A DNA stretch of 64,000 nt, from assembly GCA_021464415.1 (NCBI GenBank), contig CM038467.1:30311248-30375247 (forward strand), written 5' to 3'. The notes under the pieces are model-generated. The model did no database searches. It saw nothing but the letters and a program-made list of their open reading frames with translations, and was not told the origin of the DNA. The stretch comes from Lonicera japonica (Eukaryota > Streptophyta > Magnoliopsida > Dipsacales > Caprifoliaceae). The position numbers and the translations under genes are program-made. Below are positions 10,860 to 22,736 of this stretch, piece by piece; the first letter of the stretch is position 1, and each line of letters opens with the position of its first letter.

Positions 10860-11800
10860 AGTTTTAGTTCAACGGTAAGGGTGTCCAAGCTAACTTTTGC
10901 GCGCACCTCAATTAATTGCTCCTAGGTCCGGTAAACTCACACATATGAACACAATAAATTGAACATTATACTATGTACCTCTGTATCAGCAGCTCCATCC
11001 GAACATTATATTTTATTATCCTTTCCTTGTCCTTCTCCATACGCTCATCGATCTGATAGGTTTCTAAAATTTCCTCACTCATCCGAACTGTTTCATTAAG
11101 AAACAAATTCCATGCATATAGCATTAGTAAAGTAAATCTATAATAGGAACATGTTAACCAAGAAAGTATTACGATACTAACTGTATCAATTATCTCCTCA
11201 AATGATGTTATCCCCTAGTAGCTTTGTTTTTGTATAGTTAATATATACAGGTTTCTGCTGAAACATGAAGAAAAAAAGAGTTGAAATTTACTGCTTAGGC
11301 TCATGACTAATTTGAGCTGCACTACCTGTTCACTTATTGTGATTAGCATATATAAGTCTAAGCAACATTTTCTTACTGCAAAGCTTATTATAATAAGTTG
11401 TTGCATATGATGATAAGTTTTCTTACTGCAAAGCAACACTGCTAACTTATTTCAATATCTAATGCTATATATTTGTATATATGTTGTAGTGTTATACGAA
11501 TATATGAATACATTGGTCTGTTAATATAATTGATATACAATTTGTACCTAAAATGGTTAATGTGTAGGCTCATGACTAGAAACAATTCATTTCACTTACG
11601 GATAACAATGGGTGGTTCATTTGTTAACAAAACGAATCAGTTGGCAAATGTGTGGAACCTGAATAGTTTCAGCCTTCACTTTCGCTTCCTGCAGGCTTCA
11701 GGATTGGGATTGACATGGTAGAATTAGCTTGTTCCTTAGGCTCCAAGACTTTGTTGCCTGAAATCTTCTTATACAGAGAACTAGAGAGGATTCAACTTAG
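10860..11800. other. gene-free stretch
   Basis: AT-rich DNA without a supported gene. Near 10862-10930 a block starting TAGTTTTAGTTCAACGGTAA resembles a dispersed plant repeat with an A-box-like motif. A ~20 bp phrase, TTTTCTTACTGCAAAGC, occurs twice (about 11368 and 11419). Confidence 0.5.
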
Positions 11801-11804
11801 TTTG

Positions 11805-12795
11805 TTAACTTTGATTGTACGGTGGAAGGTTTGCTAGCCCTTGAGAAAGAGATTTACTTTCAACCAAAACTTCCAAACTACCACTACTCTCTGTCTCATC
11901 ATCGTCATTGTTATCATCATCATTGTCGTTATCATCATCATCATCCTCATCCTCATCTTTGTCCTTGATCATTAATTTTCTCCCCCTCTTTAGAACTATC
12001 CAAACACTTGTTTTCATTCTCTTTAATATTAGTACTCGAGCTAGCAACATTCTGAATACCTTCTCAAATCGTATCAACCCCCTCCCTCTAACTTGAAGCC
12101 TAGCGCCATACTAACCAAACACTTGTTTTCATTCTCTTTACTATTAGCACTCGAGCTAGCAACATTCTGAATACCTTCTCGAATCGTACCAACCCCCTCC
12201 TCTCTAACTTGAAGTCTAGCCATACTAACCAAACACTTGTTTTCATTCTCTTTACTATTAGCACTCGAGCTTGCAACATTCTGAATACCTTCTCGAATCG
12301 TACCGACCCCCTCCTCTCTAACTTGAAGCCTAGCCGTACGAACAACAATAGCTGTAGCATCTTTTACCGTACTAGTTGCTTCTTTTCCTTGACCTATAGA
12401 AACCTCCTCCACCATCAGATGCTTTCCCCCGTTGATAGCATATCTCTTTTGCACAACATGCCACTCATTTTTCTCTAATACACCATGATAGATTTCAAAA
12501 TTCTTCATCACCCCTTGACTCTGATTTGATTCTGTAATCCCTCGATGAACCTCTATTTTCGATAAATCAAATATGCATTCAGTAGCATCATGCCCTTTCT
12601 TATGACATCCAGATTGAACCCTCTGCCAATAACCACCCTCACCACTTCCAATCCAACCCTAGATGGGAACTTCTTAACCAAATTCATTTCAATACAAAAT
12701 CTAGCTACATTAGGTCTAGTAAGAGAAGTAGTAGCAACATCCATTTTCATAGGAGCTCCCAACCAACTCCCAAAAGAAAATAAGATCTCTATCAC
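11805..12795 (-). mobile_element. decayed LINE ORF1 fragment (DUF4283 and zinc-knuckle type)
   Basis: Read on the minus strand from 12795, the translation FGSWLGAPMKMDVATTSLTR followed by RPNVARFCIEMNLVKKFPSRV matches the C-terminal part of the DUF4283 domain found in ORF1 of plant L1-type LINEs and related genes. After one frameshift near 12600 the sequence reads CHKKGHDATEC, a remnant of the CCHC zinc knuckle that normally follows. Downstream come three tandem copies of a 38-residue linker and a very acidic run (about 11890-11960). No reverse transcriptase follows, so this is a 5' part of an element or a domesticated relative, broken by frameshifts. It directly abuts the PEX2 fragment at 12784. 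Confidence 0.6.
12005..12345 (-). repeat. three tandem ~114 bp units inside the ORF1 fragment
   Basis: ACTTGTTTTCATTCTCTTTA starts at 12005, 12121 and 12235, giving periods of 116 and 114 bp. The two units spaced by 114 bp stay in one frame (38 codons: RLQVREEGVGTIREGIQNVA and onward). The 116 bp spacing breaks the frame. Confidence 0.85.
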
Positions 12796-13047
12796 TCTCT
12801 CTCTTTAGATATCTGCGCGTCTATGTGAATGTATTTATCTTGAAGAGGGAGGATCCAGTAATTTAATCATTATCTTGGCCTGTTCTTCAGAGGTATATGG
12901 CACGTCGATCATGGTATTTACTACAGCGTATAGAAGGATTTTATAAAGCCGCATCTTTTAGCAACCTGCTCATCTTTCTTTGCATATGAAAGTAAGTTTC
13001 TAAGCCGTGAGCATCTTCTAGCAACCTGCTCATATTTCTTTGCACAA
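12784..13047 (+). pseudogene. PEX2 exon 5 fragment with flanking intron (dead copy)
   Basis: The sequence matches the PEX2 gene at about 34766-35003: the end of intron 4, all of exon 5 and the start of intron 5. The copied exon starts at 12891 after TTCTTCAG and reads RYMARRSWYLLQRIEGFYKA. It then hits a TGA at 12987-12989, where the parent reads ACA GGA. Intron sequence on both sides shows DNA-level copying. A further partial copy of the exon end (GCAACCTGCTCATATTTCTT) follows 60 bp later at 13021-13047; it keeps the parent's CATATTT where the first copy has CATCTTT. The left border coincides with the end of the LINE ORF1 fragment in a CT-rich stretch. Confidence 0.85.
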
Positions 13048-14975
13048 AAATGGAGATAATTGCAACCATTCTTTGTGATTAAGTTTTGTTAATGAATATA
13101 CGTACCTTAACTTTCAGTCTCACACTGCATAATTGAGTTCCTCGTCATATCTCTAACAACATTAATCATTAATGTATGTATAATCATGTTATCTCCTTCA
13201 AATTCTCACTGCTCACTTCTTTTTTTCAAAAAAGAACAAATTTATGTTTCTCACATTCACATACTTCTTGTTTATGCGTTTATACGTAATGTTAGGTATT
13301 CATCAACTCCTCTCTGCCTCCATTACCATTTTTAACTGCCTGTTTTTAATTTTATTTTCCAGCCTAAAGATTCTCAATATAACTTCTACCTTGCGCATTT
13401 TCACACTTAAAGTTGGTAAAAAGTTCAAAATTAAATAAGATGGTTTTGTTCTTACAAGGTAACAAAATGAGGTAGTAGCTTTGAGTCAAAGCAAGTGGCT
13501 GGAATTTTATTGTGAATTCTGATATGAATATATACGAGAGATCCAATATTTGATAAATGGAGAGCGCTTTCAATATTTCCCATTTCAATTTACAAAAAGG
13601 TTAGAATTGCTTGCACTTCAGAAAAAAATGAAGATGCAGCGAAATTCTTACCCAAAATTAGTGGAGCTCTATTTTGGGGGGATAGTTAAGTTGAGTTTAG
13701 ACCTCTAAACTATAAACTACTCTTATTTAGAAGTCTGAATTCTAATGACACAAAAATAATGGACTTCTTGCAGTTCCAGCCCTGACTCTGGTCCAGTCTT
13801 GAATGACTAAATAAATTCTTACATTAATACATTCTGACCCAATCCCCATTTGAAAAATAGCAATATTAATAAACGGGTCGGAGTCCTTTATTGTTAGTAT
13901 GCTAAGCCCAATATTCATATGCACGAAAATTAACAAAAATGAGTACAAACTTTGGAAAAAAGGCAGTAAAATTAGGTAATTAATTTTGGTTACATTCTCA
14001 ACAGATATATATATATAGGGCCTTGTACAAAAAATTAAAACTATATATGTCATTTTTCCCATTTACAACATAAATTTTATACCCTTATTCTGAACAATAT
14101 TTAAAATATTAAATATCTTGCATTAGTTATAAAAACTTTTATTGTAGTTACGAAAGATTGAGTATGAGTGTTTCACATGTATACCTGATTACATATGGGA
14201 ACCAAACATTAATTAGGAAGATTGTTTAGGGGCTGATACAAGAACAAGAAGGGACCCAGATCGACTTTTGAAAGTCATCACAAAATTATGATGGGATCCT
14301 ACGTACAATAAAAAAAATATGGTCCTCCCACAATAATTCATGCTAAATGATACATTATTAAGATGCTGCAATGCTTTCTGATTTATGTCTGACTGACTGT
14401 GTATTATAATTGGAACTCATTGAAGGCATTTGAAAATTGATGAACCAGCTTCCATAATCAACAAGAAGAAAACATGAAAGAAATAATGTAGTCGAATTAC
14501 ATGAAGTTGTAGGTCAATTGATATCATGCATTTTTCACTTTTCATAGTAGTGTACAAGTAAAGCTCAACTCAATTGAATATCTACTGAGAGTTTCTTGAT
14601 TTAAGGCATTATTAAAAGATTATATTAATGAAAATAATCTGGGTTTTAGGAAATCTAAACCATAATAAGTAGACGAAGAAAAGGACTTGTATCATAACAA
14701 AAAAATGAAATTCTACAAATGAATTAGAGCTAAACGAATCCCAAAGTGCTTTTAGTTGGAACTGTTGTGACAGTCCAACAATTTTATGTAGTCGTATTCG
14801 GTCAACAATGGATCACACTAATCATGTCCATTTTTAGTGTAGTGATTGTAACGTCCCGAAAGCAAAACAGCATAAGCAATGGTGATAGTAATGGTTTTTG
14901 GGCCGCAATATATGAAGTTTCTGCAAACCATGAAACATGATGGTTCATGATGGCTCTAGCCAAGGGTAGAACCAA
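13048..14975. other. gene-free AT-rich stretch
   Basis: No supported gene. Short frames on both strands (for example 13742-14062 on the minus strand and 14746-14940 on the plus strand) have no motif or plausible splice context. Confidence 0.6.
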
Positions 14976-14979
14976 AAAT

Positions 14980-15318
14980 TATTTTCAGGAGGGGCCAAAT
15001 TATTTTCTGGAGCTGTGGAAAAAAGAAGGAAGGAGGAGAAAATAAGCTCATAAAGTGAACTGCTAGACCTAATAACAACATATTCAACCTAATTACTAAT
15101 TTTTACCCTAAACTGCTACGTTTTGTCACCCAAACGCCCTCTCAGTTTTTTGAATATAGGCTCCTATCCTATATATACCCATAATTCCCCGAACGCACAC
15201 CCCGCACCCCATACCACTTTTCTTACTGTTTAACAAAAAAATGTGTACTCGGTCAAAATCTCTCAAAAATCTAGGTGGGGCCATGGCCCTCGTAGTCCCT
15301 AATTAGCTCCGCCCCTTT
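14980..15318. mobile_element. possible degenerate hAT-like element
   Basis: The left part has AGGAGGGGCCAAATTATTTT. The right part has GGGGCCATGGCCCTCGTAGT and then AGCTCCGCCCCTT. This pairing of a 'gaggggcc' start with a 'gctccgccc' end is common in plant hAT-type non-autonomous elements. The ends are too decayed to show a clean TIR or an 8 bp target duplication. Confidence 0.3.
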
Positions 15319-15668
15319 TTCCTGGAATATACCGTTCTTAAAGCATAACATACATGTTAAAATTTTGATTTAAAAAAAAAAGAAGGCAATTAATGAGATC
15401 TCAACATCGAGAAAGAATACAGGGCTATGGGATGCGTTGTTGAAGAAAATGGAGTTTGGATGGGACCTTGGAATTGGAGGACATTGCACGTACACATGCA
15501 TCGATCAATTAGTTCAATTGAACTTTATAATCCAACGGTGGAGAGAATTTGGTTGTAATGGATCGGACCACATTTTTTTTTTCTTGGGATGGGGGTTGGG
15601 GTTAAAGGTGTTAAAATTGATGCTGTACTCGGACCACTTACAATAGATTTATCACAATATATCAATTA

Positions 15669-16721
15669 CGGTGTGTTTGTTGGGCAGAATAAATTGAATA
15701 ATTTTTTTTTATTATAATTTTATCTCACGTTTAGTGCTGTAGTAGATAGGATTTTCACAATTGGTGCAAGCTAGATAGAATATCGTGTAGGATAAAACAA
15801 TCTCACTTACATCTTTTATCTCACAAGATGCCGAATTATTCTATCCTACCTAAAATGTGATATTATTTTATCCTTCTACTCGTGAGATAGCAAAATAATG
15901 CCAAATTAATTTTAAATTTAAATTTTTTTTTAGAAAAATCTTTCTTTGGTCACCACTTTAAATAATTAACTTGTTTAATTCAGACTTCACCGCTAAAAAA
16001 TTTTAAGTACTCAACGAATAAAAAAAAATTATTTTTGACATGATATTTATAATTTCATTTATTAAAAAATATTTTCTTACGACTTTTTATTCGATATTCA
16101 CAAATAAAAATTATATTATCAACCGATTCTTATGGACATTGATTAAAATATAGTAACATAAGTAATGTATTTTTGTTTGTAAACAAACGAATTTTCAAAG
16201 ATAAACTTGATATTCATAAATAAAAATCAAAAATTTCCTTTGTGAATTTTTCCAAGTTAAAAATAGTGTAAGGGTAAAATGTAATATAGGTAGATTGATT
16301 GTTTTGCTATGACCTAATAGCATTTTTTAAATAGGTTACACATGTTTGCACTCAAAAAATTGTCATTAATATCAAATTTGTCATAAACATATATATAGTT
16401 TTGGAGGCTTGACATAATATTTGGAGTGTAATTAGACCTATCTTTTCAAATATTAGACAAAAGATGCTAATATTGGTTCATTTGCAAAAGTTTTACTAAA
16501 TTATTTTATCATACCCAAATACTTAATTTAGGATTGCAACAAACGCAAAGTTTATTTAATCATATCTTATTAGTTCTTATCATATCATATCTCGCATAAT
16601 CCATATTCGACTGATATATATCATATCTGACATAAATCCTATCTGACTAATTCTAACATTTTTCCTACCCATCATTTATTCTATCATATCCTACATTTTT
16701 ATTCAGCACGCCAAACGCAAC
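15669..16721. mobile_element. Harbinger-like non-autonomous element, ~1.05 kb
   Basis: The left end GGTGTGTTTGTTGGGCAGAA mirrors the right end, which on the opposite strand reads GTTGCGTTTGGCGTGCTGAA; both continue TAAA. TTA flanks it on both sides (15666-15668 and 16722-16724), matching the 3 bp target preference of PIF/Harbinger elements. The interior is AT-rich with many TATCATATC and TCTCAC motifs and has no transposase. The TIR match is imperfect (about 17 of 24). Confidence 0.45.
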
Positions 16722-16810
16722 TTATAAGTAATTAGTAATTAATTCATTAATATTGTTAGTTTTTATGTCAGATATTTATGCGAATGTATAAGCACTTATA
16801 TATATATATA

Positions 16811-16960
16811 GTCCGTTTCTGGTATGGATTGGTCTGTATGGACAGAGCCTTTTCACAATGTTTTTGAGTCATAAAAACATTGGGAGTGTTTTTTTACGAC
16901 GTAAAACCCTAGTAAAAATGACCGGTCCGTATGGGTCAGTGCGCACCTGAAATTTTTCGT
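16811..16960. mobile_element. small foldback element in a (TA)n tract, copy A
   Basis: It starts GTCCGTTTCTGGTATGGATT, has GAGTCATAAAAAC and TTTACGACGTAAAA blocks that can fold back, and ends CTGAAATTTTTCGT. It is flanked by TATATATATA on both sides. Related copies lie at 20821-20908 and, inverted, at 49909-50060. Confidence 0.6.
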
Positions 16961-17331
16961 ATATATATATGCTATGGATATTTAACTAAGAAGTTAATTT
17001 TTACATTTAAAGTCGGTTTTTATACGAGGTACAAATAATTCTATTTCACGTTAATGGTTTCTTCTTAATTTTGGTGTAAAATTTGAATTTCAATAGTAGA
17101 TGAATTATGTAACATTGATGAAGAGCCCTAATTGCATTCTTTGTTAAGGTCATGGCAAATAACTCGGATGTCGATTTTGTTAGTAGAAAACAATTTGGTC
17201 CAAATCAATCGAAGTTTGGCCTGTGTTTCCTATGTCATACGGAAAATGATATGTAACTTGAAAAATATTTTAAAGTTTATTTAAAATTAATTTGACTAAT
17301 TATTTAAAAAAATTGAAAGAAGAAATAGTAA

Positions 17332-20300
17332 GGGTGTGTTTAATAGAGCTTATTTTTCATGAAAAATATCGAAGTTATTTTCCATGTTTTAATATGTCTG
17401 ATAGCAAAAAAATTTCGGGTAGATTTTTTTTTAAAAAAGGTCACGTGACCCATTTTTTCCTATATTTTTACGGAAAAAACTCCCCCCCATTTTTTCTGGT
17501 TTTTTTTTTGCTATGGTTTGTTAGTCTTGTGTTTAGTCTCTTCCTCATCGCTCAGTCGTCTCTCTTTCGTACTTGATCTCAAGCCCTCACTGCAAGCACA
17601 AAGGTATTTCTTCTCCTCTCCTTCCCCTCCATCTTTATTTTTCTCTCTATCCCTCCCTCTCTTCTATAGATTCACTTCACATTTAGGGCTTTTTATGTTT
17701 GTTTGATTTGATTTGATTTTTCAATTTGTTCTATGTGTATTATGTTGTTGGGGTTGTTTACTGCCCACCAATTGTTCGATATATTGCCCCAAAGAACTGA
17801 ATCTGTAAATCTTTAGGTTATTCATTCAGAACTTTGTTGGGTTTGATCTTGTTTGGCTATTTTTTTGGTTACCTGGAGTCTACAATTAATGTTGGAGTTG
17901 TTTTAACTTTTTGTTCCATCCTAGGACAATGATTATACTTAATATCAATCGTTAGCCACATATTCGGTTCAGAGTAATAGCCCCCCCTGCTGTTTTTCAT
18001 CGCCCATGGAGTGAATTCTCAAAAGGAGTACACAGATTAATTTTGCTCAAGAAAAACCAACTAATTATTTGACAGTATAGCTTACTCGATGTGAATACTA
18101 ATGATTGTCCATAAGTGACCAAAAATTCCCGTACGTATATTAACAGCCAAATCAACAATCAATTGCCCATCTTTCTTATCATTTTCAAATAAAGTTGTGT
18201 CTATTTTTGGGGGACCCTTCTCTTTTTATGGTAAAAATCTTAACATGAAAAGTGTTGTTTTGGTTTCTCAAATTCCTATTCCTTCCTTTGTTTGTATAAT
18301 CTTTTTGGCTGCTCTAGAAATCCTTTTACCTTTTGACCCAGCTTTCTTTTTCCTTTCATTTTCCATTGTGTGTCTAACCCTGATAGGGACCTTTGAGGCT
18401 AGTTAGTTTGACTTTGCAGTTATCAGCAGTGTTTAGTGCAGTTTTAAACAGAGAGCTTATTTGTATAGTGTATGTATATATAGGCTCAATTACACTTGTC
18501 TCCAAGCTTCCTTCCTTCATTAGTCTTTAGTCTTCAACGACACATACAATACAAATTAAAGGTTCATATCTCCTCATGTCACATAACCACAATGTTCATT
18601 TGTACCTTTTACATACATATATACATAACTGTTGATATTATTTATGTTACTGATTCATTTATGTTTGTTAGAATATGCTCGATCTAATTCCATGTAATTG
18701 AGCTAGCTTTCTATATTTTATTTGATTTTCATTTACTTAGTTATATAAAATGCTCCATCATCATATAATTATTTCTATGCAATAAATGTTCAACGAGATC
18801 TTTCCTTTATCTAGTTACTCAGTTTGATTTGAGGGTGAGGGGGCCGGGTGTTGATATTTAGATATTGTTTTGTAGCCATTTACTATCATTCTTCATTCTT
18901 TTAGTTTGTAGGTGTGTATTAATTTGCACTCTATTCTTTGTGAAGAAAATGCATATTGCTTCCCCATATTGTGGAAGTTGGGATGCTAGATAATTATAGG
19001 CTATTCACAATGTGGATGCAGCTATGAAGCTGCGAAAGTCGTATCTTTCATGCAGTCCACAGGAGTACCTTTGCATGAGTTCACGTTCATATATTAAGGC
19101 ACTCGACCAATGGTTGCTCATGATCTTGGGAAGCAAATGCATGTATTAATTATTCGGGTTGGGATTGAACTGATGAGCACCTAAGTGATGCATGAATGCT
19201 CTCTTGGATATGTATTTTAATAGTGACACAAAAAGAGTTGGCCGGGATGTAGTTGGATTGAGATATGTAATGTGGTTCAAACATTTGGTGTAGAATGTCT
19301 ACTTTCTTGGAGTATGTTTAAGCCAAAGCCAACTGGGTCAATGGATGATGATAGTGATTCTATAATTATTCAGCATTTTTCATTTACTGCTAATTTATCG
19401 GTGCTGTTAGAGAAAGTAAGAAAGGTTTCGGTCGGCTTGCCATCATGTGTTTGGCCCGTGCGTTTTAGGCCTCAATATAAAATGCTCCTTCTTGTCTAAA
19501 TTGTGTGATTTGAAGTTATATATATATAAATGATCTGTAATTTATAGCTGCATTTAATTGGTTGCTGAAGCGGATACGTAATGTTGAATTCTGGGTATAT
19601 ACATTAGGGATTTAGGGTGGGGCAGGGCTTCTTTTTAAGTATATATTAATGCAATGCCATGTTGCCACACCTTTAGATACATAGTTAATTTGCCTTCATT
19701 TTGCTTTAGAATATATGGTGTCATTACCTTAAAAAAGGGATCCCACATTACATTCATTTTAGCTCAATTTATATATATATCATCTGCCTTAGGATATCTT
19801 CGCCATTGAACAAAGAATGGTAAAATTGGGCATATAGTAATAGTAGTATGTTACGATATGTTGTACCAAGTACGCACATGGCAACTTAAAATGTAATCTT
19901 GATTATTGGTTGCATTTCTCCATAGTATATGGAGAAAAATTGAATAAGAATGCTTAGTTAGTAGTACTGATCCATTGTCACTTGTATGATTTTTTTGTTT
20001 TTTTTTTCAAATTTGATACTAGTCTTCCACACTCATATAGTTCATACGAGTGAATTAAACTCGTATAACTAAAATTTACAGGAATGATAAATTTAGTCTT
20101 TGTATATCATTCAAATTATATTTTACTCATTTACATCTCTTTTGTGTGAATGAAGAGGTATTCATACCCAGTATGATTGCCGTAGATTGCTTGGGTAAAA
20201 AATAGGTAAAAAGGGGAAGGAAAAAAAATATAGTGTGCCCAAAATATATGGGCAGACATGATAGTCTTTGTATATCATTCAAATTATTATTTTCTAGCTA

Positions 20301-20519
20301 ATCAAACAAGTTAGGATAGAAAATATAAGTTTTTCTAGTTGGAAAATAAATGCAATCAAACAACTTTAGTTGGAAAATACAAAAATTTTCACATGAAAAA
20401 TAAATGCAATCAAACAACTCAAAGATAATTTTTTCAATGGAAAATTTTTCATAGCAAAATTTTTTGAAGGAAATTTTTTTCATGTAACAAATTTTCCATA
20501 TGAATTATCAAACACACCC
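17332..20519. mobile_element. candidate 3.2 kb Harbinger-like non-autonomous element
   Basis: The left end GGGTGTGTTTAATA and the right end (opposite strand GGGTGTGTTTGATA) form a 14 bp TIR with one mismatch. TAA lies directly outside both ends (17329-17331 and 20520-20522). Both fit PIF/Harbinger termini. There is no transposase. Near the right end a TAAATGCAATCAAACAACT block is repeated with a 54 bp period, like subterminal binding repeats. The interior has a CT-rich leader-like segment (about 17520-17680, with a possible donor after CAAAG at 17602) and an unidentified segment near 18990-19500. It could instead be two unrelated MITE ends that happen to face each other. Confidence 0.45.
20095..20287. 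repeat. 25 bp direct repeat spaced by 168 bp
   Basis: AGTCTTTGTATATCATTCAA plus five more bases (AATTAT shared run) occurs at 20095-20119 and at 20263-20287. The enclosed 143 bp contain no recognisable element ends. Confidence 0.7.
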
Positions 20520-20820
20520 TAAGTAATGAAGATACATTTACACTTTGTTTTTGAATTCTACCTCTTAAGATTTTTAGCTGCTCATTTGAGCATGGAAGGG
20601 TACTAGTCAATTGTTGAACATTTGTTCTTCCCGCAAACACACATTCAACAGAAAGTCTGGTCAATTCAAGGTAGAATTAATTATAACCTGATTTAAAGTC
20701 AACTTAAATTTGACAAACTCACCTGAACACAAAAATAGGTATTTGAGAATCTAATAAAATAAGATAATCAATGAAGCGCCCCCTTCTTGGAAGGATATTT
20801 TTTTAAATATATATATATAT

Positions 20821-20908
20821 GGTCTATTTTTAGTATGGACTAATCTTTATATATTGGTTCTTTTACGACGATTTTTCATTATAAAAATAATACATGAAAT
20901 TTTCCGTA
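20821..20908. mobile_element. small foldback element in a (TA)n tract, copy B (shortened)
   Basis: It starts GGTCTATTTTTAGTATGGAC and ends CATGAAATTTTCCGTA. It sits directly behind (AT)n and is followed by TTTATATATGG. It lacks part of the arm seen in copies A and C. Confidence 0.5.
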
Positions 20909-20989
20909 TTTATATATGGACTTATGTGAGAAAATTTATAATTGAAGGTGCTTAAGTGTAAGAGGAAAAACTTTAGGGGCCTTTAAAAA

Positions 20990-21889
20990 TTATAACTCCC
21001 CACCGTGGCTCTTTTTTCACCCTGAGGCTCTCTGCTCACTTCTTTCTTCTGAGTTCTTCACTTCTTCAATCTTCAACTTCACCACCGTCCACACTCCACA
21101 CGGGCCACCGCAACAGCGCCGTCTCCCCCACCTGCGTCGGCCCCTGGACTCCCCAGTCCCGAGGTGCGGCAGTCACCCTCCCTCCCACACCAAGGTAAAT
21201 ACTTTCTATTTTCTTAGATATACTTTTTAATATTAGGTATAATAATTTTTATTTGTTGATTACTTGCATGATATTAGTTTTATTTCTTGATTAATTGCAT
21301 AATATGAAGTGTTTTCTTGAATTATTGATTAATTGTTGAATATTTTGTGATTTAGGTGAAAGCCCTAATTTTGAAATATTAGTTCTAAGTTCTGTTGTTG
21401 CATAATTGGTATGTTGATTTCTTTGTAATAAGATAACAAATTTCTCATTTTCTCTATCTCTATCTCTTTTCCTCACGCCGGTCACGCTGCTTTGGCTTTA
21501 CGACGACATCGTCGTGCGCGCACATTGTACTCCTCCGTCGACTGATGGACCAGCACACACACCACCTTAACACGTACGACAGCATTCATCTTCTTCTCTC
21601 TGTCTACACTCTCCTACATCTATTCTTCTTTCTAATTTAGGGCTTTTAAACTAGATAGATATTAATTAATAGAGGTGTTTGGATTCTTACTTAGCTTATC
21701 ATTTCTGTGTATCCGTTCTCTATTATCTGGTGGGTGCCTCCTCCTCGACATTCTGTATTCTCTATTCTCACAAAGCCAAAGTCCATCAATTTTTTCTCTG
21801 AAATAGGTTTTCAATTTGAAGTTTGGGATTTTAGAATTTCAATTTCACAATTAATTTGGGATTTTAAGCTTAGTATTTTTGTTCCAATT
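20990..21889 (+). other. exon-like CT/GC-rich segment left of the RTE insertion
   Basis: Bases 21000-21195 are rich in C and CT, quite unlike their neighbours, and end in CACCAAG followed by GTAAATAC, a good splice donor. This looks like a transcribed leader, but no start codon or protein follows before the RTE insertion at 21903. The continuation after the RTE begins at 30507. It may be the 5' part of a non-coding transcript or of a larger DNA transposon whose right end is at 32955. Confidence 0.3.
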
Positions 21890-21902
21890 ATTGCTTCTTT
21901 AG
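21889..21902. repeat. target site duplication of the RTE LINE, left copy
   Basis: TATTGCTTCTTTAG here is identical to 30493-30506 and fixes both ends of the RTE element. Thirteen to fourteen base pairs is a usual length for LINE target duplications. Confidence 0.9.
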
Positions 21903-22010
21903 AACTCCGCCAGTGTTACTTCAATGCTGCCGGTCCCAAGCCCGGGTAAAGGAGGAGGGTTGTGTTAGGCAGTCGGCAGCCAACGTTAAACTTAGTCGAA
22001 TCTTTATGAC

Positions 22011-22736
22011 ATGGACAAACGATATAAGAGTGTTAATGCTAGGTCGTTGCCCAGAAGCAACGCGCTGGATCGTCCGAGTCCAGTGACAAATGAGCAAGGG
22101 CCGCTACATCGCCGCCTGGGTGTAGTGAAAAATAAGCAAGGGTTCCCGCATCTTTGTGAACGGGTGCGGGTAAAGAAGCTAGTTCATGATAGGAGGATTC
22201 GTTTTGGGACTTGGAATATAGGCACACTCACAGGAAAATCGATGGAAATAGTTGACACTATGATCAGGAGGAGGATCAATTTCATGTGCCTTCAAGAAAC
22301 TAAGTGGGTTGGAGCTAAGGCGAAGGAATTAGACACTTCGGGTTTTAAGCTTTGGTACACTGGCAAGGTTAAATCGAGAAATGGAGTGGGTATAATTGTC
22401 GACAAATGGTGGAAGAAGGACATTGTAGATGTAAAGAGGGTAGGAGATAGGATCCTAGCCCTAAAATTCGTAGTGGAGCAGGACACTTTTAATGTGATAA
22501 GTGCTTATGCACCTCAAGTCGGGTGTGAAGAACACCTCAAGATAAAATTTTGGGAGGACTTAGAAGGCTTGATCCAGGATATACCACTTAGAGAAAAGAT
22601 TTTCCTAGGAGGGGATCTGAATGGGCACGTAGGGAGCTCTTCTGAAAACTATAGGGGGGTGCATGGAGGTTATGGCATTGGGGTGGTAAATACCGAGGGA
22701 AAATCTATCCTTGATTTCTCGTCTGCTTATGATCTT
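22011..22736 (+). pseudogene. RTE endonuclease part (first half of the split ORF)
   Basis: It encodes 242 residues before the copia insertion. The AP-endonuclease domain is clear: FGTWNIGTLTGKS (about residue 65), the catalytic-glutamate block FMCLQETKW, VISAYAPQVG and GGDLNGHVG. In plant databases such frames are often labelled 'craniofacial development protein 2-like'. The domain nicks DNA for target-primed reverse transcription. The frame stops only because foreign LTR sequence follows; it resumes in the same phase at 28142 after the copia and its target duplication. Confidence 0.92.
22732..22736. repeat. 5 bp target duplication of the copia element (left)
   Basis: ATCTT here equals 28137-28141. 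Removing one copy and the copia restores the RTE reading frame, which confirms the borders. Confidence 0.9.

Noticed and set aside
10861..10935. Block with A-box-like TTCAACGGTAAGG that might be a tRNA gene
   Set aside because: It has no matching B box at the right distance and cannot fold as a tRNA; it is more likely a dispersed repeat.
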